Shown: positions 1 through 10,960 of the stretch, piece by piece
Layout of the letters: each line of letters starts with the position of its first letter
Numbering within the stretch: position 1 is the stretch's first letter
Origin: Chiua virens
Lineage: Eukaryota; Basidiomycota; Agaricomycetes; Boletales; Boletaceae
DNA length: 64,000 nucleotides
NCBI GenBank assembly: GCA_019787685.1
Contig: JAHNUO010000015.1
Coordinates: 62,001 to 126,000, forward strand
Direction: 5' to 3'
Notes under the pieces: generated by a model
Seen by the model: the letters and a program-made list of their open reading frames with translations, nothing else
What the model was told of the DNA's origin: nothing
Databases searched by the model: none
Position numbers and translations under genes: made by a program

Positions 1-1
1 C

Positions 2-214
2 ACGGTTTCCTGGCCTATGTATACTGAACCCACACGCTCTAGGTTGACGGCGGCAAAGGAAGCTGGCGAAACGATCCAGATTGAAGGCAAACAGGTTGCG
101 CTCGGGATACCGAGCGCACAGGCGCGCGAGGCTGAGAGCGTTAATGCGTTTGTGGATATTCCGCTCCGCAGAGGGGCGTCGGCGGACGAAGCCGCGGCGG
201 GGATGCTATTGTGA
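2..214 (+). CDS. 3' end of an unidentified gene (partial)
   Basis: An open frame enters from the left edge (reading from base 2, before the first internal Met) and ends at a TAA-free run closed by a stop at 212-214. About 70 residues are visible. They are soluble and mildly charged, with an Ala/Glu-rich middle and the ending DEAAAGMLL. No motif is recognisable. Because the frame is open at the edge this is more likely the last exon of a gene than a small ORF of its own. It could equally be a chance frame; the family is unknown to me. Confidence 0.4.
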   Translation, partial: TVSWPMYTEPTRSRLTAAKEAGETIQIEGKQVALGIPSAQAREAESVNAFVDIPLRRGASADEAAAGMLL

Positions 215-555
215 GTATCATGTGTTCGCGGTGTGCAAGCACGGTGGGATACTGAGTCATACCATATCAGCCTTGCGTCGCCACTGGCGAGTTATGTGTC
301 TGGTCACACCCTCGAAGTGACGGGTGGACGTGGTATCTAAGTTGATCGATATCGTGAATCGGGCGGCTCGCAAAATAACTGTTGTAGCGTTATCTATCTG
401 TTGTACAACATCGGTGAGTGAGATTTGGGTGGGCAGCTTTCTACTCTCTTTTCTCGTTGCTTCGCACATATCTATACAACATAGCCAGTTGACGTGAAAA
501 AGATACGAGGTATCATCTTGAGTTTAAGCAGAGTGGTAAGTACAGGCTCCGTGGA
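215..555. other. Intergenic, nothing recognised
   Basis: Tail-to-tail spacer between the partial gene at the left edge and the deaminase on the minus strand. It should hold the 3' UTRs of both. No convincing coding frame or repeat was seen. Confidence 0.5.
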
Positions 556-1978
556 CTATGTCTGTATTCCGTTCATGAATCGAGCGTTCATGCCCATTTC
601 TGCGATTTTCTGAACTTCGCTGCGGCTAAGACCCAGTCCCAGAGGAGGCTTAGCCAGAAGAAGCGCATACTCCCCGAGTAGACTTGTCCTGAAAGGAAGA
701 ATATCGTCCGTCTGAAAAAAGCCTCCAGTTCAATGTGAGGGCACAAAGCGATCACAGCACGTACACATATCACGATGGGATGGTTATTCGCGAGGTAGTG
801 TCTTATATGATGTTCTTCTAATCGTGCCACAGTTTTGGTCCTGTCCAAGCGTAGGTCTAGCTCTGGCATCACCAGAGAAGGGATCGCACAACTCACAACA
901 AGTTCGAAGTGAGACATATCTCAATGCATGGTTTATACTGCCCACCTGCTAGGTTCCTAAGAGCTTGTATCTCTGTCACAACCTCACGCGCCGCGTGTTC
1001 CTCTGGGTCATTCGGGGAAACCATGTGAAAGCCGGCTTCCTGGTACCTCCGAGAAAGTAAAAGTAGGTGCTTCCTCCACAACGCATAGAATATCCTATGA
1101 TGATGAGGTATTGATTCAGGCACCAGGCCATTTGGAGGAGGTATCTGTGGAGATTCAACGCTTGGCGGTGGTAAATCAGCCAAGAATATTTCTCTTTGTG
1201 GTTCTTCAAGGAATGTTGCGTGACCTAATCTATCGGGATGCCAAGAGAGAAGGACGAACGACTCGATCGAGTGCTCGGTGGATTGCGTCTCTGCAATGTG
1301 GACGGTAGAGCCTAGTCCGGCTTCCCGCGCACGCTCGAAATACTTCTCGAACATGTCAACGTCGCCCTGAAATGGGTTGCCACACAGGTCGAGCCCAACG
1401 ACGGGCTCTCCCTGCGCATGCAATTTGATGGCAAGGTCGACACACTCCTTGACGTCGGATTCGGACATGCGACGATCGACAGACACGATAAGCGCCGCGC
1501 GGCCGGGAAAAGTCCTGATCTCTTGGAGAACGGTGCAAAGATATTGTTCTCTGGACATGTGGGGCGTCATGCGAGGGGTGGAACGGAGCTCGAGATACCT
1601 GCATTCTGCTGCAGGTTGGAAAGGAAACCCAGGGGGCGGGGGTTGTTCGCACAGGAACGTTTCGAGGACGTCTCGCGTCGCTTCGGCGAGTGCTGTAGGC
1701 GTCGCGATGAGTGCGTATATAGCAGGAAAGAGAGTGAAAAATTCGGATATATCACTCAAGGTGATGCCAGATTGAAGTTTGGCGATGGTCTCTGCGACAC
1801 TGGCTTCGATATCTGAGGAAGGAGTGAAGTTGGTTGCTAGACGCTGGAGAGTATGAAGGGGGATGGAACCATGAAGATGGGCGTGTAACTCAGCCTTTGG
1901 GATGTTCTGCAAGAACTTGATGTCGTCCTCGTCGAGTGACTGCAATGCATCACGAGCTGAGCCAGCGATGATGGACAT
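556..1978 (-). CDS. Adenosine deaminase-like protein (ADAL, N6-methyl-AMP deaminase family)
   Basis: Metal-dependent deaminase of the ADA/ADAL family, which in studied members removes N6-methyl groups from N6-methyl-AMP as methylammonia, giving IMP. Three exons read 1978-897, 840-765 and 711-556, giving about 437 aa, and the frame closes exactly. The zinc and catalytic landmarks come in order: ELHAHLHGSI near residue 30, GLDLCGNP, STVHIAET, RLGHATFL, CLTSNL and the metal-binding Asp pair in ICTDDILPF near the C-terminus. Both introns are GT-AG and restore the conserved text SNLLTKTVARLEEHH and ICTDDILPFRT. A roughly 70-residue Pro/His-rich stretch sits between RLGHATFL and CIEICLTSN, where I would expect only a short linker. 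It is open in frame and may be a lineage insertion or an unspliced intron. The first ATG is at 1978; the frame extends three codons upstream only with a non-ATG start. Divergent from the kinase gene at 2170. Confidence 0.9.
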
Positions 1979-2169
1979 GTCAATCAAATGTGTAAATTCA
2001 CGTGGCTGTGACTCGGAATCATGATTAACTCATCCGGGCCGGCCGGAGGTTGCCCAAGTCTTTTGATTCTCCTTTGTATGGTTTGAACTCCTTTCGCTCA
2101 CGAGACGCATGTTGCTCTGTCCACGAACATACGACGACTTTGTTAATACTCCTTATCCACTCACCTATC
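1979..2169. promoter_or_regulatory. Shared divergent promoter region, ADAL / PDK
   Basis: Only 191 bp separate the start codons of two head-to-head genes, so both promoters must lie here or overlap the first exons. No clear TATA box is visible. An in-frame ATG at 2050 could lengthen the kinase N-terminus, but the 2170 ATG begins the family-like N-terminal sequence. Confidence 0.5.
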
Positions 2170-4097
2170 ATGAGTGCCACATTTCGCATCTCGCCCGCTC
2201 TATGGGACAAGATACACCATTTTGCATCCTTTCCTCAGACAGGAGGTGTGTGGTACTTGGCTACATCTTGGCGGTTTCTTTCGCTATTTGTGCTGATGGA
2301 ACATGTCTTAGTATCCCTCCAACAGATGGTTCTATTTGGGCAACATCCCAGTCAAGGCACGCTGTTAAAGGCGAGCCAATTTTTAGCTGGTGAGTCAACA
2401 TGATTCTCCCTCCATAGTTTTTGACCGTGTTCTCTTGTCACGTCAACGTTTATATGACCAGATGAACTACCAGTCCGTCTCGCTCACCGTGTCAAAGAAC
2501 TTGACGAACTCCCGCACAATTTGAGTGAGATGCTGTCTATACAAAAAGTAAAGAACTGGTATGCGCAGAGTTTTGAGGTGTGTTTTTGCCCATACATGTT
2601 TGTGTACACGAACCTTTCCGACTCTGCAATTGTGGTGTGGGTGAACTCCTCGCTAAACTCGGCGCCCCGCCTTGCAGGAATTGATCAACCTTCCACCCCT
2701 CCCCCTGTCTCCCGCTGCACGTCAATCTCTCTTTTCTCGTTCAGATAAGGCAGATAAGAACATACTTCTTGAGAGCGTTCCAAATCCGTCCCTGATCACG
2801 TCTTATCTCGATGGACACGGAGCTGCGAGTGGGAGTGCGGGCAAGTCAGGGGCGCCGTATGGTGATTGCAGTGGGAGTGGAATCAGTGTGCTCCGCAATG
2901 GGAACGTGAAACTACGTGTTCCCGCTGAGCGAAGGTTGGTCCATACTTCTTCAGACAAGTTCCGTTTATCACGTCCACCATACCTATAGCTACTATGCAC
3001 AAACGCCCTCTCAGGTTTATCCACCCGAGATCCACGACTTCAACGCCAGATTCACCAAGACTCTGGATGCCATCAAACGCAGACATGACCCGACGGTCAC
3101 CACTGTCGCGCAGGGGGTTTTGGAGTGGCAAAGGGCAAAGGGAATTAAACCCGGTATGGGTTTGGGAGTTTCCGGATACGGGCTTGGCGGAGATGATGTC
3201 CAGGCATGGCTGGATAGGTTCTATATGTCGCGAATTGGGATACGATTTTTGATTGGACAACGTGAGTACAATTTGCTTTGTGTTTTATGATGTTGTTGAC
3301 CTGCATCAAGACGTGGCATTGAATACCCAACAACCACATAAGGATTATGTGGGCATTATCTGTACACAGGCAGTGCGTTCTTACTTATCCTCGGTGTTCT
3401 CCTATTTCGTCATCTCACTCGGTTGTCTATTCCTGGAATAATGTAACAGAACGTGCACGACATCCTGCAAGAAGCCATCGAGAATGCCCGGTTCGTCTGT
3501 GAAGAACATTACGCGATGTTCCGCGGACCGCCCGTTCAACTCATCTGTCCCGCCCACCTTACATTCCCATACGTTCCTGGACACCTGTCGCACATCGTCT
3601 TCGAATTACTAAAGAATTCGCTGAGAGCAGTGGTTGAGAGATTTGGTGCCGATTATGAGGACCATCTTCCCAAAGAAACTTCTCACGGAGGACACGGTGG
3701 ATATCCTCCTATCAAAGTCATCGTCGTTGAAGGGCGAGAAGATATCACGATCAAGATTTCTGATGAAGGGGGCGGCATTCCAAGGAGTGCTATTCCGCTC
3801 ATCTGGACATATATGTACACCACCATGGCCGGCCAGAGTATCGACCAAGATTTTCATGCGAGCGACTTCCAAGCGCCAATGGCAGGTTTTGGGTATGGTC
3901 TACCGCTTTCTCGATTGGTGTGTTCTCTCATCTCCGCGCTGTTCTGGTGTGACCGCTAACGTGATTACTTCTTCCTGTGCGTGTAGTATGCGAGGTATTT
4001 TGGCGGCGATTTACGCCTCATCTCCATGGACGGGTTCGGCACGGATGTATACATCCATTTAAATAAACTCTCGAGTAGTCGAGAGCCGTTGCCTTGA
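2170..4097 (+). CDS. Mitochondrial pyruvate dehydrogenase kinase-family protein (PDK)
   Basis: GHKL-type mitochondrial protein kinase that would phosphorylate and switch off the E1 subunit of a 2-oxo-acid dehydrogenase, most likely pyruvate dehydrogenase. Eight exons (2170-2245, 2312-2389, 2462-2577, 2678-2934, 2990-3261, 3311-3372, 3450-3917, 3987-4097) sum to 1440 nt, 479 aa, with no frame break. The N-terminal helical domain carries [18 protein letters not shown] and [15 protein letters not shown]. The ATP-binding part has the N box ([15 protein letters not shown]), G1 (DEGGGIP) and G2 ([10 protein letters not shown]), ending [21 protein letters not shown] Gly/Ser-rich linker near residues 130-165 is longer than usual. 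PDK is preferred over the branched-chain kinase from the C-terminal text, but substrate specificity cannot be settled by eye. An ATG at 2050 in frame is an alternative start. Confidence 0.93.
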
Positions 4098-5513
4098 GGT
4101 GGGATTTTGCAACGATCCACTTGGTTTTTGAATGGATCTGAGGCGCACCACGGGGAAGTTTGGCTGTAGCAAGTGACGTTCACAGCGTGCATGCACTCCA
4201 CTGGCAGCGACGCCATATAATCTAGTGTGTGTCACCCCGTTCCGTCATCACTTGTTTCAACTTCGATATTCAACCCCGAAAAATTATTGTAGACTACTCT
4301 TCCGATTGTATTGTCACGATATTCCACGTGTCTATTAGCGTGAAGAGGGAATAGAATCGTGCGTAATCTGACATGAGTTACACTGATGGGCTTGATCCTG
4401 CAGCGTTAGTCGCCTGATCACTTACGTTTCAAGCTGGATTGCTCCATATTCGCGTCGCCACCGCATTCGATTGAACCCTTTCTGGATCCTCAAAGGATAG
4501 GGGACCGCGAGTGATCGGCCAGATTTTACCAACGATCGATGGATGGCAGTCCTCCGAGTTGAACGCAGTGACTCCCCATGATCGAAATAACAGGTCACGC
4601 GAAGGCTGCGCAGCCGTGAAAATGGACTGGTCACACGATGACGCCCCAGTCAAGGACGTTTGTCTTTCAATTGTACTCTCTTTGGGCGAACGGCGCTGAT
4701 CTGTTACAGGGCCATGGCCAAGTAAGGGAATTACATTATCTGTCTGAGATTTCTTCGTGGCAGCTGAAAAAAAGTGGACGGCACCAGGAACGTAAGCTGC
4801 ACTCGGTCGACCGTCATTCGGACCTGGATGCAAGTATGTAGGTGTCCAGCCGCATCTGAATCCTAGCAAGACTGACGTTTCGGAGTGAATAATGTGTCGC
4901 TAGAAAAACAAAAATAAAACAAAAAACCATCAGAATTTTGTTTTGAGATGGCAGCGCCATCTCGCAAACAATCTCGGTCCCTTGTTTTGTCCGAGTGGAT
5001 TTAGGAGGTGGATCCATGCTTGTCGGATCCTGACAACTACTAATACAAGTCAAATAAAAACCTGCGCCGGCAGTTTGAACGTCTGTCGTTTGGCCATATA
5101 TACTTGCTTGATCGCTACACCTCGCGTTACAGAGTTCATCACGTCCATGTGAATCAACGTTTCAACGATAATCCGAGTCACATTTGAGGTGTATCGATGA
5201 CGAGGCAATATCGATTAGTGTACTGCTCCGCAGCACGCCGGAGGCCAGAATATATGCAGTGCTCCCATCTCGGACATCCAACTTGACATACGTGTACGCC
5301 CGGTTTGTGTTGACAGATCATACTAGTGACAACGCACTGCGCGCGTGTATAAACCAATCGCTTTTGGGGTTGACATCAACACTGCATACGCTCAACAATC
5401 TATGAGGAATTAGTCAAGCTGGCGTACTACGGGGGACACACTGACAAGTGGCACGCACACAGGCCACCGCACCATGCGTGTTTGATAGGTGTCGTTTAAT
5501 CGGACGTGCCATG
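4098..5513. other. Gene-poor interval, no supported gene
   Basis: Tail-to-tail spacer of 1.4 kb. A 146-codon minus-strand ORF (4429-4869) and a few shorter ones occur, but none shows conserved motifs, plausible splice structure or amino-acid make-up unlike chance. It should contain the 3' UTRs of the PDK and GPALPP genes. Confidence 0.5.
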
Positions 5514-6623
5514 TTACAAAAATCCACCACTTTTCCCTGTTCCGAACCGATCTCCGAGGCCTTTGGCATCGCGCAACAGCTTTTGTCGCTGTTTGTCATC
5601 CATGAGACGTCCACCAAGCGACATGTCCCGTGAATGATCCCAAATGGCGGGCGGTGGCTCGTCCACGTCTTTCTTCTTTTGCGCGTGCTGTTCCATGTGT
5701 GCATCCACGAGAGCCGGTCCCCGCGCCTTGCGCTGTCGTACACAGGGACATGATGAGCGAACAGTTAGCTTGACAGACACCGACAAGCAGCGGCGAGAAC
5801 GAAGACGAGACGACAACGTGACGCACCGTGTGTTCTTCCACACCCATGCGTATCTCGGCGTCCCTTCGCCGCCGCTTACGTGCCTCCTCCTCGTCCTCCA
5901 CCGGTTCTGCGTTCACTGCTCTTCGTTTCCGGCCCGACACCTCGTCCGCGAGCCGTTGTTGCCGTTCCGCAGGCGTCTCCGTCCACAGCGACGTATCCCC
6001 ATCCCTCGCAGACGCCGTACCCCGCCCAAACTGCCTCGATTTCAACTTGGTCGGGTCGAGCGCTACGCACACGACTGTCAGCAAAGTCAGTGTAACCACG
6101 ACACGATCGACTTACAGCTGAGAAGATCGCCCGCTTTCGGAGGGACGAGCATCCATGCTTCCCGCACTAGCTTCTTAGGCTGGGCAGCCTCTTCGACGTT
6201 CTGGCGTCGACGTGCCTCGCGTTCGAGGAATTCCTCGACGCCGGAGAGTGCGCCTGACCTGGACGTGGCGGCGGCGAGGACGTGTGCTGGGAGTGGTTGT
6301 GGACCGACGTCGGTGTCTGAGTCCTCCGAGTCCGATCTGGCACCGTGTCGGGAATGAGATGGACCGCTCTGAAGCGCGGGTCCGATCACACGTCTCGGTC
6401 GGGGAGATGTGGATGGTGAACGGGGCGTGGATGGGCCTGCCAATGGTGTGGGCGCTGGGTGTGTCGATGAGGATGGTCCAGTGGGTTTATTGCCACGAGC
6501 CACTGCGAGTTCGGGGGGAAGCGCAGGGGTGTAATCGTCCTCGTCTGATTCTGCAGCGTTGTCATTCGTGACAGAGACGGTGGGGAGGAGATGGGCTGGA
6601 ACTTGTGGACCTATGGAAGACAT
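5514..6623 (-). CDS. GPALPP/DUF3752-domain nuclear protein
   Basis: Member of the GPALPP-motif (DUF3752) family, thought to be nuclear and of poorly known function. Exons 6623-6116, 6062-5827 and 5732-5514 sum to 963 nt, 320 aa, in frame. The N-terminus starts MSSIGPQVPAHLL and holds the family's GPxxP-type motifs (RRVIGPAL, VGPQPLP) in a Ser/Pro/Asp-rich, disordered setting. The middle has an acidic/basic charged helix (EEFLEREARRR) and WMLVPPKAG. The C-terminal DUF3752 part runs from LDPTKLKSRQFGRG through SLWTETPAERQQRLADE to ARGPALVDAHMEQHAQKK and ends in a DRFGTGKSGGFL tail. Both introns are GT-AG. It lies head to tail with CHS7, 332 bp away. Confidence 0.88.
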
Positions 6624-6955
6624 GGTCAGGTATCCCTGGATGAGCAAAACCGTAAAGTTCAACGGGTCAGAACGCCATGAAATCTCGGAAGATGATACGA
6701 ACGTTGTTTAGGGATGGATGAAGGCTCGCCAAAGGATGTGTATGTACTACACATGTCAATATTTGGACGCCACTAGTAATGACCCTAGCAATTTATCTTA
6801 CAGAGTCTAGACTAATAATAATGCACTTAAGGGAATAATTCAAGTCGAAACGTCTGTAAAAAAAATGGTAATACCGTAATACTAGTCCTTGCACTTCAAA
6901 CCATGTCCCAACAAAATTGACAGACGCGTCCATGATCCTCTTCCTCTCACCGTGT

Positions 6956-8278
6956 CTAATATCTCTCCGAACTGGGTGGGTAACCTCGCTGCCCGCCACC
7001 ATACCCTGGTTGCTGACCATAACTTCCCGGTAATCCGCCATAGCCGCCTTGCGGATAACCACCCTTGCCACCGTAAACCTGGTTCCCACTGACGCCACCG
7101 ACCAAACTCGCCCCCGTGCCCCCTCCATGGTAATTGCTCGTTGTGTCCTCGTCATAGTCGCCGGGCGAAGCCGTCAAGAGCGGATCTTTAACTTCCCAAA
7201 CAGCAGTCTTGGATCCGACCGAGAATTCGAGGTCCTCGCGCTGTAGGTAAAGGCTCATCAGCACACGGGGAGCTCGGAAGAAGCGGAGGAAACGGCATAC
7301 AGTAATACTATCCCAATATTTGTAAACCATCATTACGCTAAGAAGGGTGCAAAGCGTGAAAAAGAATAATCCATCGAGATAGTGTTTGATTGCGTTACAT
7401 ATCGTGACGCTGAAAGCAAACAGAATGACCTGCGCGATGGTGTAGAAGCCAATGCCGAAGATGATGTCACCAAGTGGCCATCGGTCATCAAGGGTCCGGA
7501 AGACGAGAATGAGCTGGGATAGAGTGTAGATTGCCACACACAGGATGGGCCAAATCAGGTATACCACGAACAGGGCCAAAGGTTTCGTTGGCGAGAAGGA
7601 GGCGAACGATTTGAATGAGGCAATCGCAATGAAAAATGAAATACCAAAGACGGCCAAGCAGGATAATCGGAGAAGCTGCGGCTCGGTGTGAGAAGAAAAA
7701 ACATTGCATCCCTGTGAGGACTTACCCATAACGAGACGGGAGTACCATCCTCTGCAAATTGAAACCCAACGAACCCATTGACCAGCAGACAGCAATAGGT
7801 TGCGGCGACTAACCCTGTATAGAATGCGGCGAACCACTGGCATTATTGTTTGAATTCGCTTACTCGACAGGGTGTGTGTATACAGCGTCGGACTTACAGG
7901 GTAGCTGACATTTGATGTTGGTATGACGCCCGAGTCGAGGAACATGGCGAGAAGCTCAATGAGCATGTACATCCAAAAGAACATGACGATCTCCTTTCGA
8001 CCCACTGCCGTGTATTTTGATTGAATATGGTAGATCATGATTGCGGTCATGAGCACGGCCACGATGTGGATAAAACATGTTGCTGGCCAGAGCGTCAACT
8101 TCATGTGGTTGTGCAACAAGTTGAACTCACAAGGCTGAAAAATCAAAGTCGATCCAATTTGCACGTTGCGCGAGTAGCAGGTAGGCTCTATGCCTTGACC
8201 GGAAGGACCCAGGAGAGGGCAAATGACGAGAGCAGCCGTGCTGCACACACCCTCGAAGGAGCCAAACGAAATTCCCAT
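6956..8278 (-). CDS. CHS7: Chitin synthase export chaperone
   Basis: Polytopic ER membrane protein needed for export of chitin synthases (Chs3 in yeast) from the ER. Exons 8278-8131, 8082-7898, 7836-7726, 7675-7301 and 7240-6956 sum to 1104 nt, 367 aa. Family landmarks are [69 protein letters not shown] and YKYWDSIT joined to REDLEFSVG. About seven hydrophobic segments are present. The last 55 residues form a Gly/Tyr/Gln-rich tail ([20 protein letters not shown]), longer than the yeast protein's end. All four introns are GT-AG. The first (48 nt) and last (60 nt) are multiples of three without stops, and one frame stays open across the whole gene, so an automatic model could miss the introns; splicing is needed to restore the conserved membrane segments. 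Confidence 0.95.
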   Translation of the reverse strand: MGISFGSFEGVCSTAALVICPLLGPSGQGIEPTCYSRNVQIGSTLIFQPCEFNLLHNHMKLTLWPATCFIHIVAVLMTAIMIYHIQSKYTAVGRKEIVMFFWMYMLIELLAMFLDSGVIPTSNVSYPVSPTLYTHTLSSKRIQTIMPVVRRILYRVSRRNLLLSAGQWVRWVSICRGWYSRLVMGKSSQGCNVFSSHTEPQLLRLSCLAVFGISFFIAIASFKSFASFSPTKPLALFVVYLIWPILCVAIYTLSQLILVFRTLDDRWPLGDIIFGIGFYTIAQVILFAFSVTICNAIKHYLDGLFFFTLCTLLSVMMVYKYWDSITVCRFLRFFRAPRVLMSLYLQREDLEFSVGSKTAVWEVKDPLLTASPGDYDEDTTSNYHGGGTGASLVGGVSGNQVYGGKGGYPQGGYGGLPGSYGQQPGYGGGQRGYPPSSERY

Positions 8279-9249
8279 GCCTCAACGAAGAGATTCAGGG
8301 TGCAAGCGATATCGAATCGCGATGTTGGGAGATGTGTCTTGGTTGCTTTGATTGCGACGCTACGAAGTTGGCGGTTGCTGGGACAAAGCGAGCGAGACGG
8401 AAGAAATGAAAGTCAATAAGAAAAAACTGAACGACAGTAAGGTGGCAACCTGAATGGCCAAGGGGGCCGCTTGGAGCCTCGACGTTGCTGCTAGTGGTGA
8501 TGGCTTGAGCGTGGCGGACACTGCTGTCTCTCGACGGTGACCTACTCCCACGCCACGAGTAACGCACGCCGGAAGTCCAACGCCGCTGTACCACCATCCA
8601 TCACTCCAACGCTGCTCCGATTGCAGCTACTAGGCTAGCCGTGCTCTGAGACACCGTCGAGTCGCGTGTAACTCTCATTTCGAGCCCATCACCATCGCTC
8701 ACGGGATGCTCGGCTTCTCAATCGTCAATCCACTCTAACAGCACCTGCACCTCGCGTGTAGATCTGCACCAATCCGCCGCGTATGCATCATGTGGTAAGC
8801 GTTCCGGGTGGTAAGTGGACATTGGCTCGAATATTTAGCGGATGGGGCAAACGCAAATTCTCGCGCTCATCTATGTACTGCAATACAACTTTATTATCGA
8901 GGCCATAATGAAGCCCAGGCCTGCTTGACGCCGCATTAGGGCATTGGGCCACGATACCCTCAGTTCCCCTCTCTCCCTACGCAACACTGCCCCGATCCAT
9001 TTGCTACGGCGGCAACAGACAGCGCCCCCTCTTCCTCGGTACTGAGAGGAATCAGAAGTTGCGATTTTTCACGGTCGGACTAGTGTGGGATTGAGGGTTT
9101 GGGATCCGCGGACCAATGGTAGGACTGCGTTGGTCTGAGGCTGTTTTGGGTTGCTCTCCTATGGGAGCCATCCCACCCCCTGGTCCCACGTCGATTGTGA
9201 CATCTGCCGCATCGACGGGCTTCCGCAGTGGAGCATGATTGGACACGAA

Positions 9250-9560
9250 TGTTCTTATGAAACATTTGTCGAATGAGATTCAAATCAGATGTGATGTTGG
9301 TAACGTTCGAGTCATTGGACTGTTTCTGGTACTTGGCCGTAAAGTGCCAGCCATTACATTCCTGGATTGATGTACACCTCCCGTTCTCGTCTGTCTGACC
9401 ACATGTATCTGAAGCAGCGGCATAATCATTGGGCCTTGTTATTATATGACCGCTTCTTTGCCACATCCCATGCTCGGAACTTTGTTCGAAAATTGTTGTG
9501 CTGTAACCCCTCCATCGCATCCTGTACATATTTATGTGTCATTGTGCGCTCGCAGGGAAA
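9250..9560 (-). repeat. Possible diverged repeat, copy A
   Basis: Read on the minus strand, this segment and the one at 10790-10960 share in the same order AAATATGT, GATGTGGCAA, a CGGTC and ACATCAA block, and GGCTGGCACTT followed by a GTACC-GAAA-like stretch. The conceptual peptides share MWQ early and GWH[FL] later. Copy A carries about 65 extra bases in the middle. The match is short and eye-aligned, so this is only a candidate remnant of a duplicated gene or element. Confidence 0.3.
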
Positions 9561-10789
9561 AGGTAACGTGGTAGCATATGGACTTATGCGACAGGCTTCG
9601 TACCATCTGAGCAGGTCGAATGAAGCATTGTTCGGATACCACCGCTCGCCGCCTGCGCCGCATCGCGCGGTGCGTACGAATCTCAAAGCGGACAAAGATG
9701 CTGTGTGTACCGATTGATTGAGGGGAGGGGGTGAAACCCACTCGTGTCCACCCCGAATTTGCGGACCAAGTCGTCTTGGTACTTACGTTTCTGTGTCGCA
9801 TCCACGACTGATCCTATTTGTCCGCAGAGAGAGAGGTGAACGAACCCTAATTTAAATGGGTGTTTCGGGCGGTTGCAACGCTAAGTGGATATTTCTGGGG
9901 AAGGGGTCACGCCAATGACAGTATCCTCTTCGGCACGCGCTCCACTTGACGTGGAAGTTCCAGCTTGGGTTCGGCGGTAGTTTGAGGAACAAGCTGCCCG
10001 ACTACCTCCTATGATACTTTTTCGGTCTGTTGACGTTGACTTGGCGATTCACAGGACCCACGGACACCTATTTTGAGGGAACCAATGAAATGAATCAAGC
10101 TACTCATATGCTTGAGCGCTTATCATGACCGCTGAGCCTTTCAAATCTCAAGTGCGATTCATGCGGGCGAATTCAAGTTCTATTTTTTTTCTCCCCGATG
10201 GGTAGCGAGCGGGATTCTTCCGATATGACGAGATTCATACAAATGGGGTTTCGGCGCACACATGCAGGAGACGTCAATGGCCAGGTTTGCCGATTTGATT
10301 CACAGTTCCGTGGATGGCGACACCCAATTAGATCGTGTCATCAAACTACTCAACGTGTATAACGTTCGTCCTTTCTATGTGTTTTCTTTGATCCATGCGA
10401 AGCGTTCCTGTACTCATAGCGCGGATGTGTGACGTTGCCAGTACCCCCAACTAGAATAGGGTGTTGGGCACGCGTCTCATGGCGAATGACCGGCGAGCTG
10501 CCACCGCAGCTCCTGTCACATGGATGTGATTGAATAGCCATTGGGCTCCATCGACCATCAATGTTGCGACTATTGAAAGGTGGCGTACTCAGGGCAACAC
10601 ATCCCTGCTAAACTATCCCAGCCCGCCCGGGTAAGTGTTGTCAGCAGTACCCGGCCGCCAGATTACTGGTTAAAGGAATCGTCAAGCTGGAAGTTCCACG
10701 AATGGAATTTGTTGCCATTGTTTGTGACCCGCAAAGGTTCGCACTTGGTAATTATCTAAGTAGAGATTTGGACGTACAATATTTTGTGG

Positions 10790-10960
10790 CTACCTGCCAG
10801 GCACGGAGCTTATGCCTTTCCTGTCTTTTCGGTACGCGAAAGGCAAGTGCCAGCCGCCCTCGACGACTTTGATGTTCGATGGTAGTCGACCGTCTTGCCA
10901 CATCGTGCACATATTTACATATTAAGTTTCTGGGAAGGCTCAATAGAATACGACGCACAG
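10790..10960 (-). repeat. Possible diverged repeat, copy B
   Basis: Partner of the segment at 9250-9560, same orientation, about 1.3 kb away. On the minus strand one frame reads CTMWQDGRLPSNIKVVEGGW (about 20 residues) and is closed by stops on both sides, so it is not an intact gene. What the original element was cannot be told from the sequence. Confidence 0.3.

Noticed and set aside
4066..4086. Palindrome CTCTCGA-GTAG-TCGAGAG near the PDK stop codon
   Set aside because: It lies within coding sequence (LSSSRE codons) and is short; Ser/Arg codon choice explains it without a structural role.
4429..4869. 146-codon minus-strand ORF in the spacer after PDK
   Set aside because: No recognisable motif or domain, several competing ORFs on both strands at the same place, and unremarkable composition.
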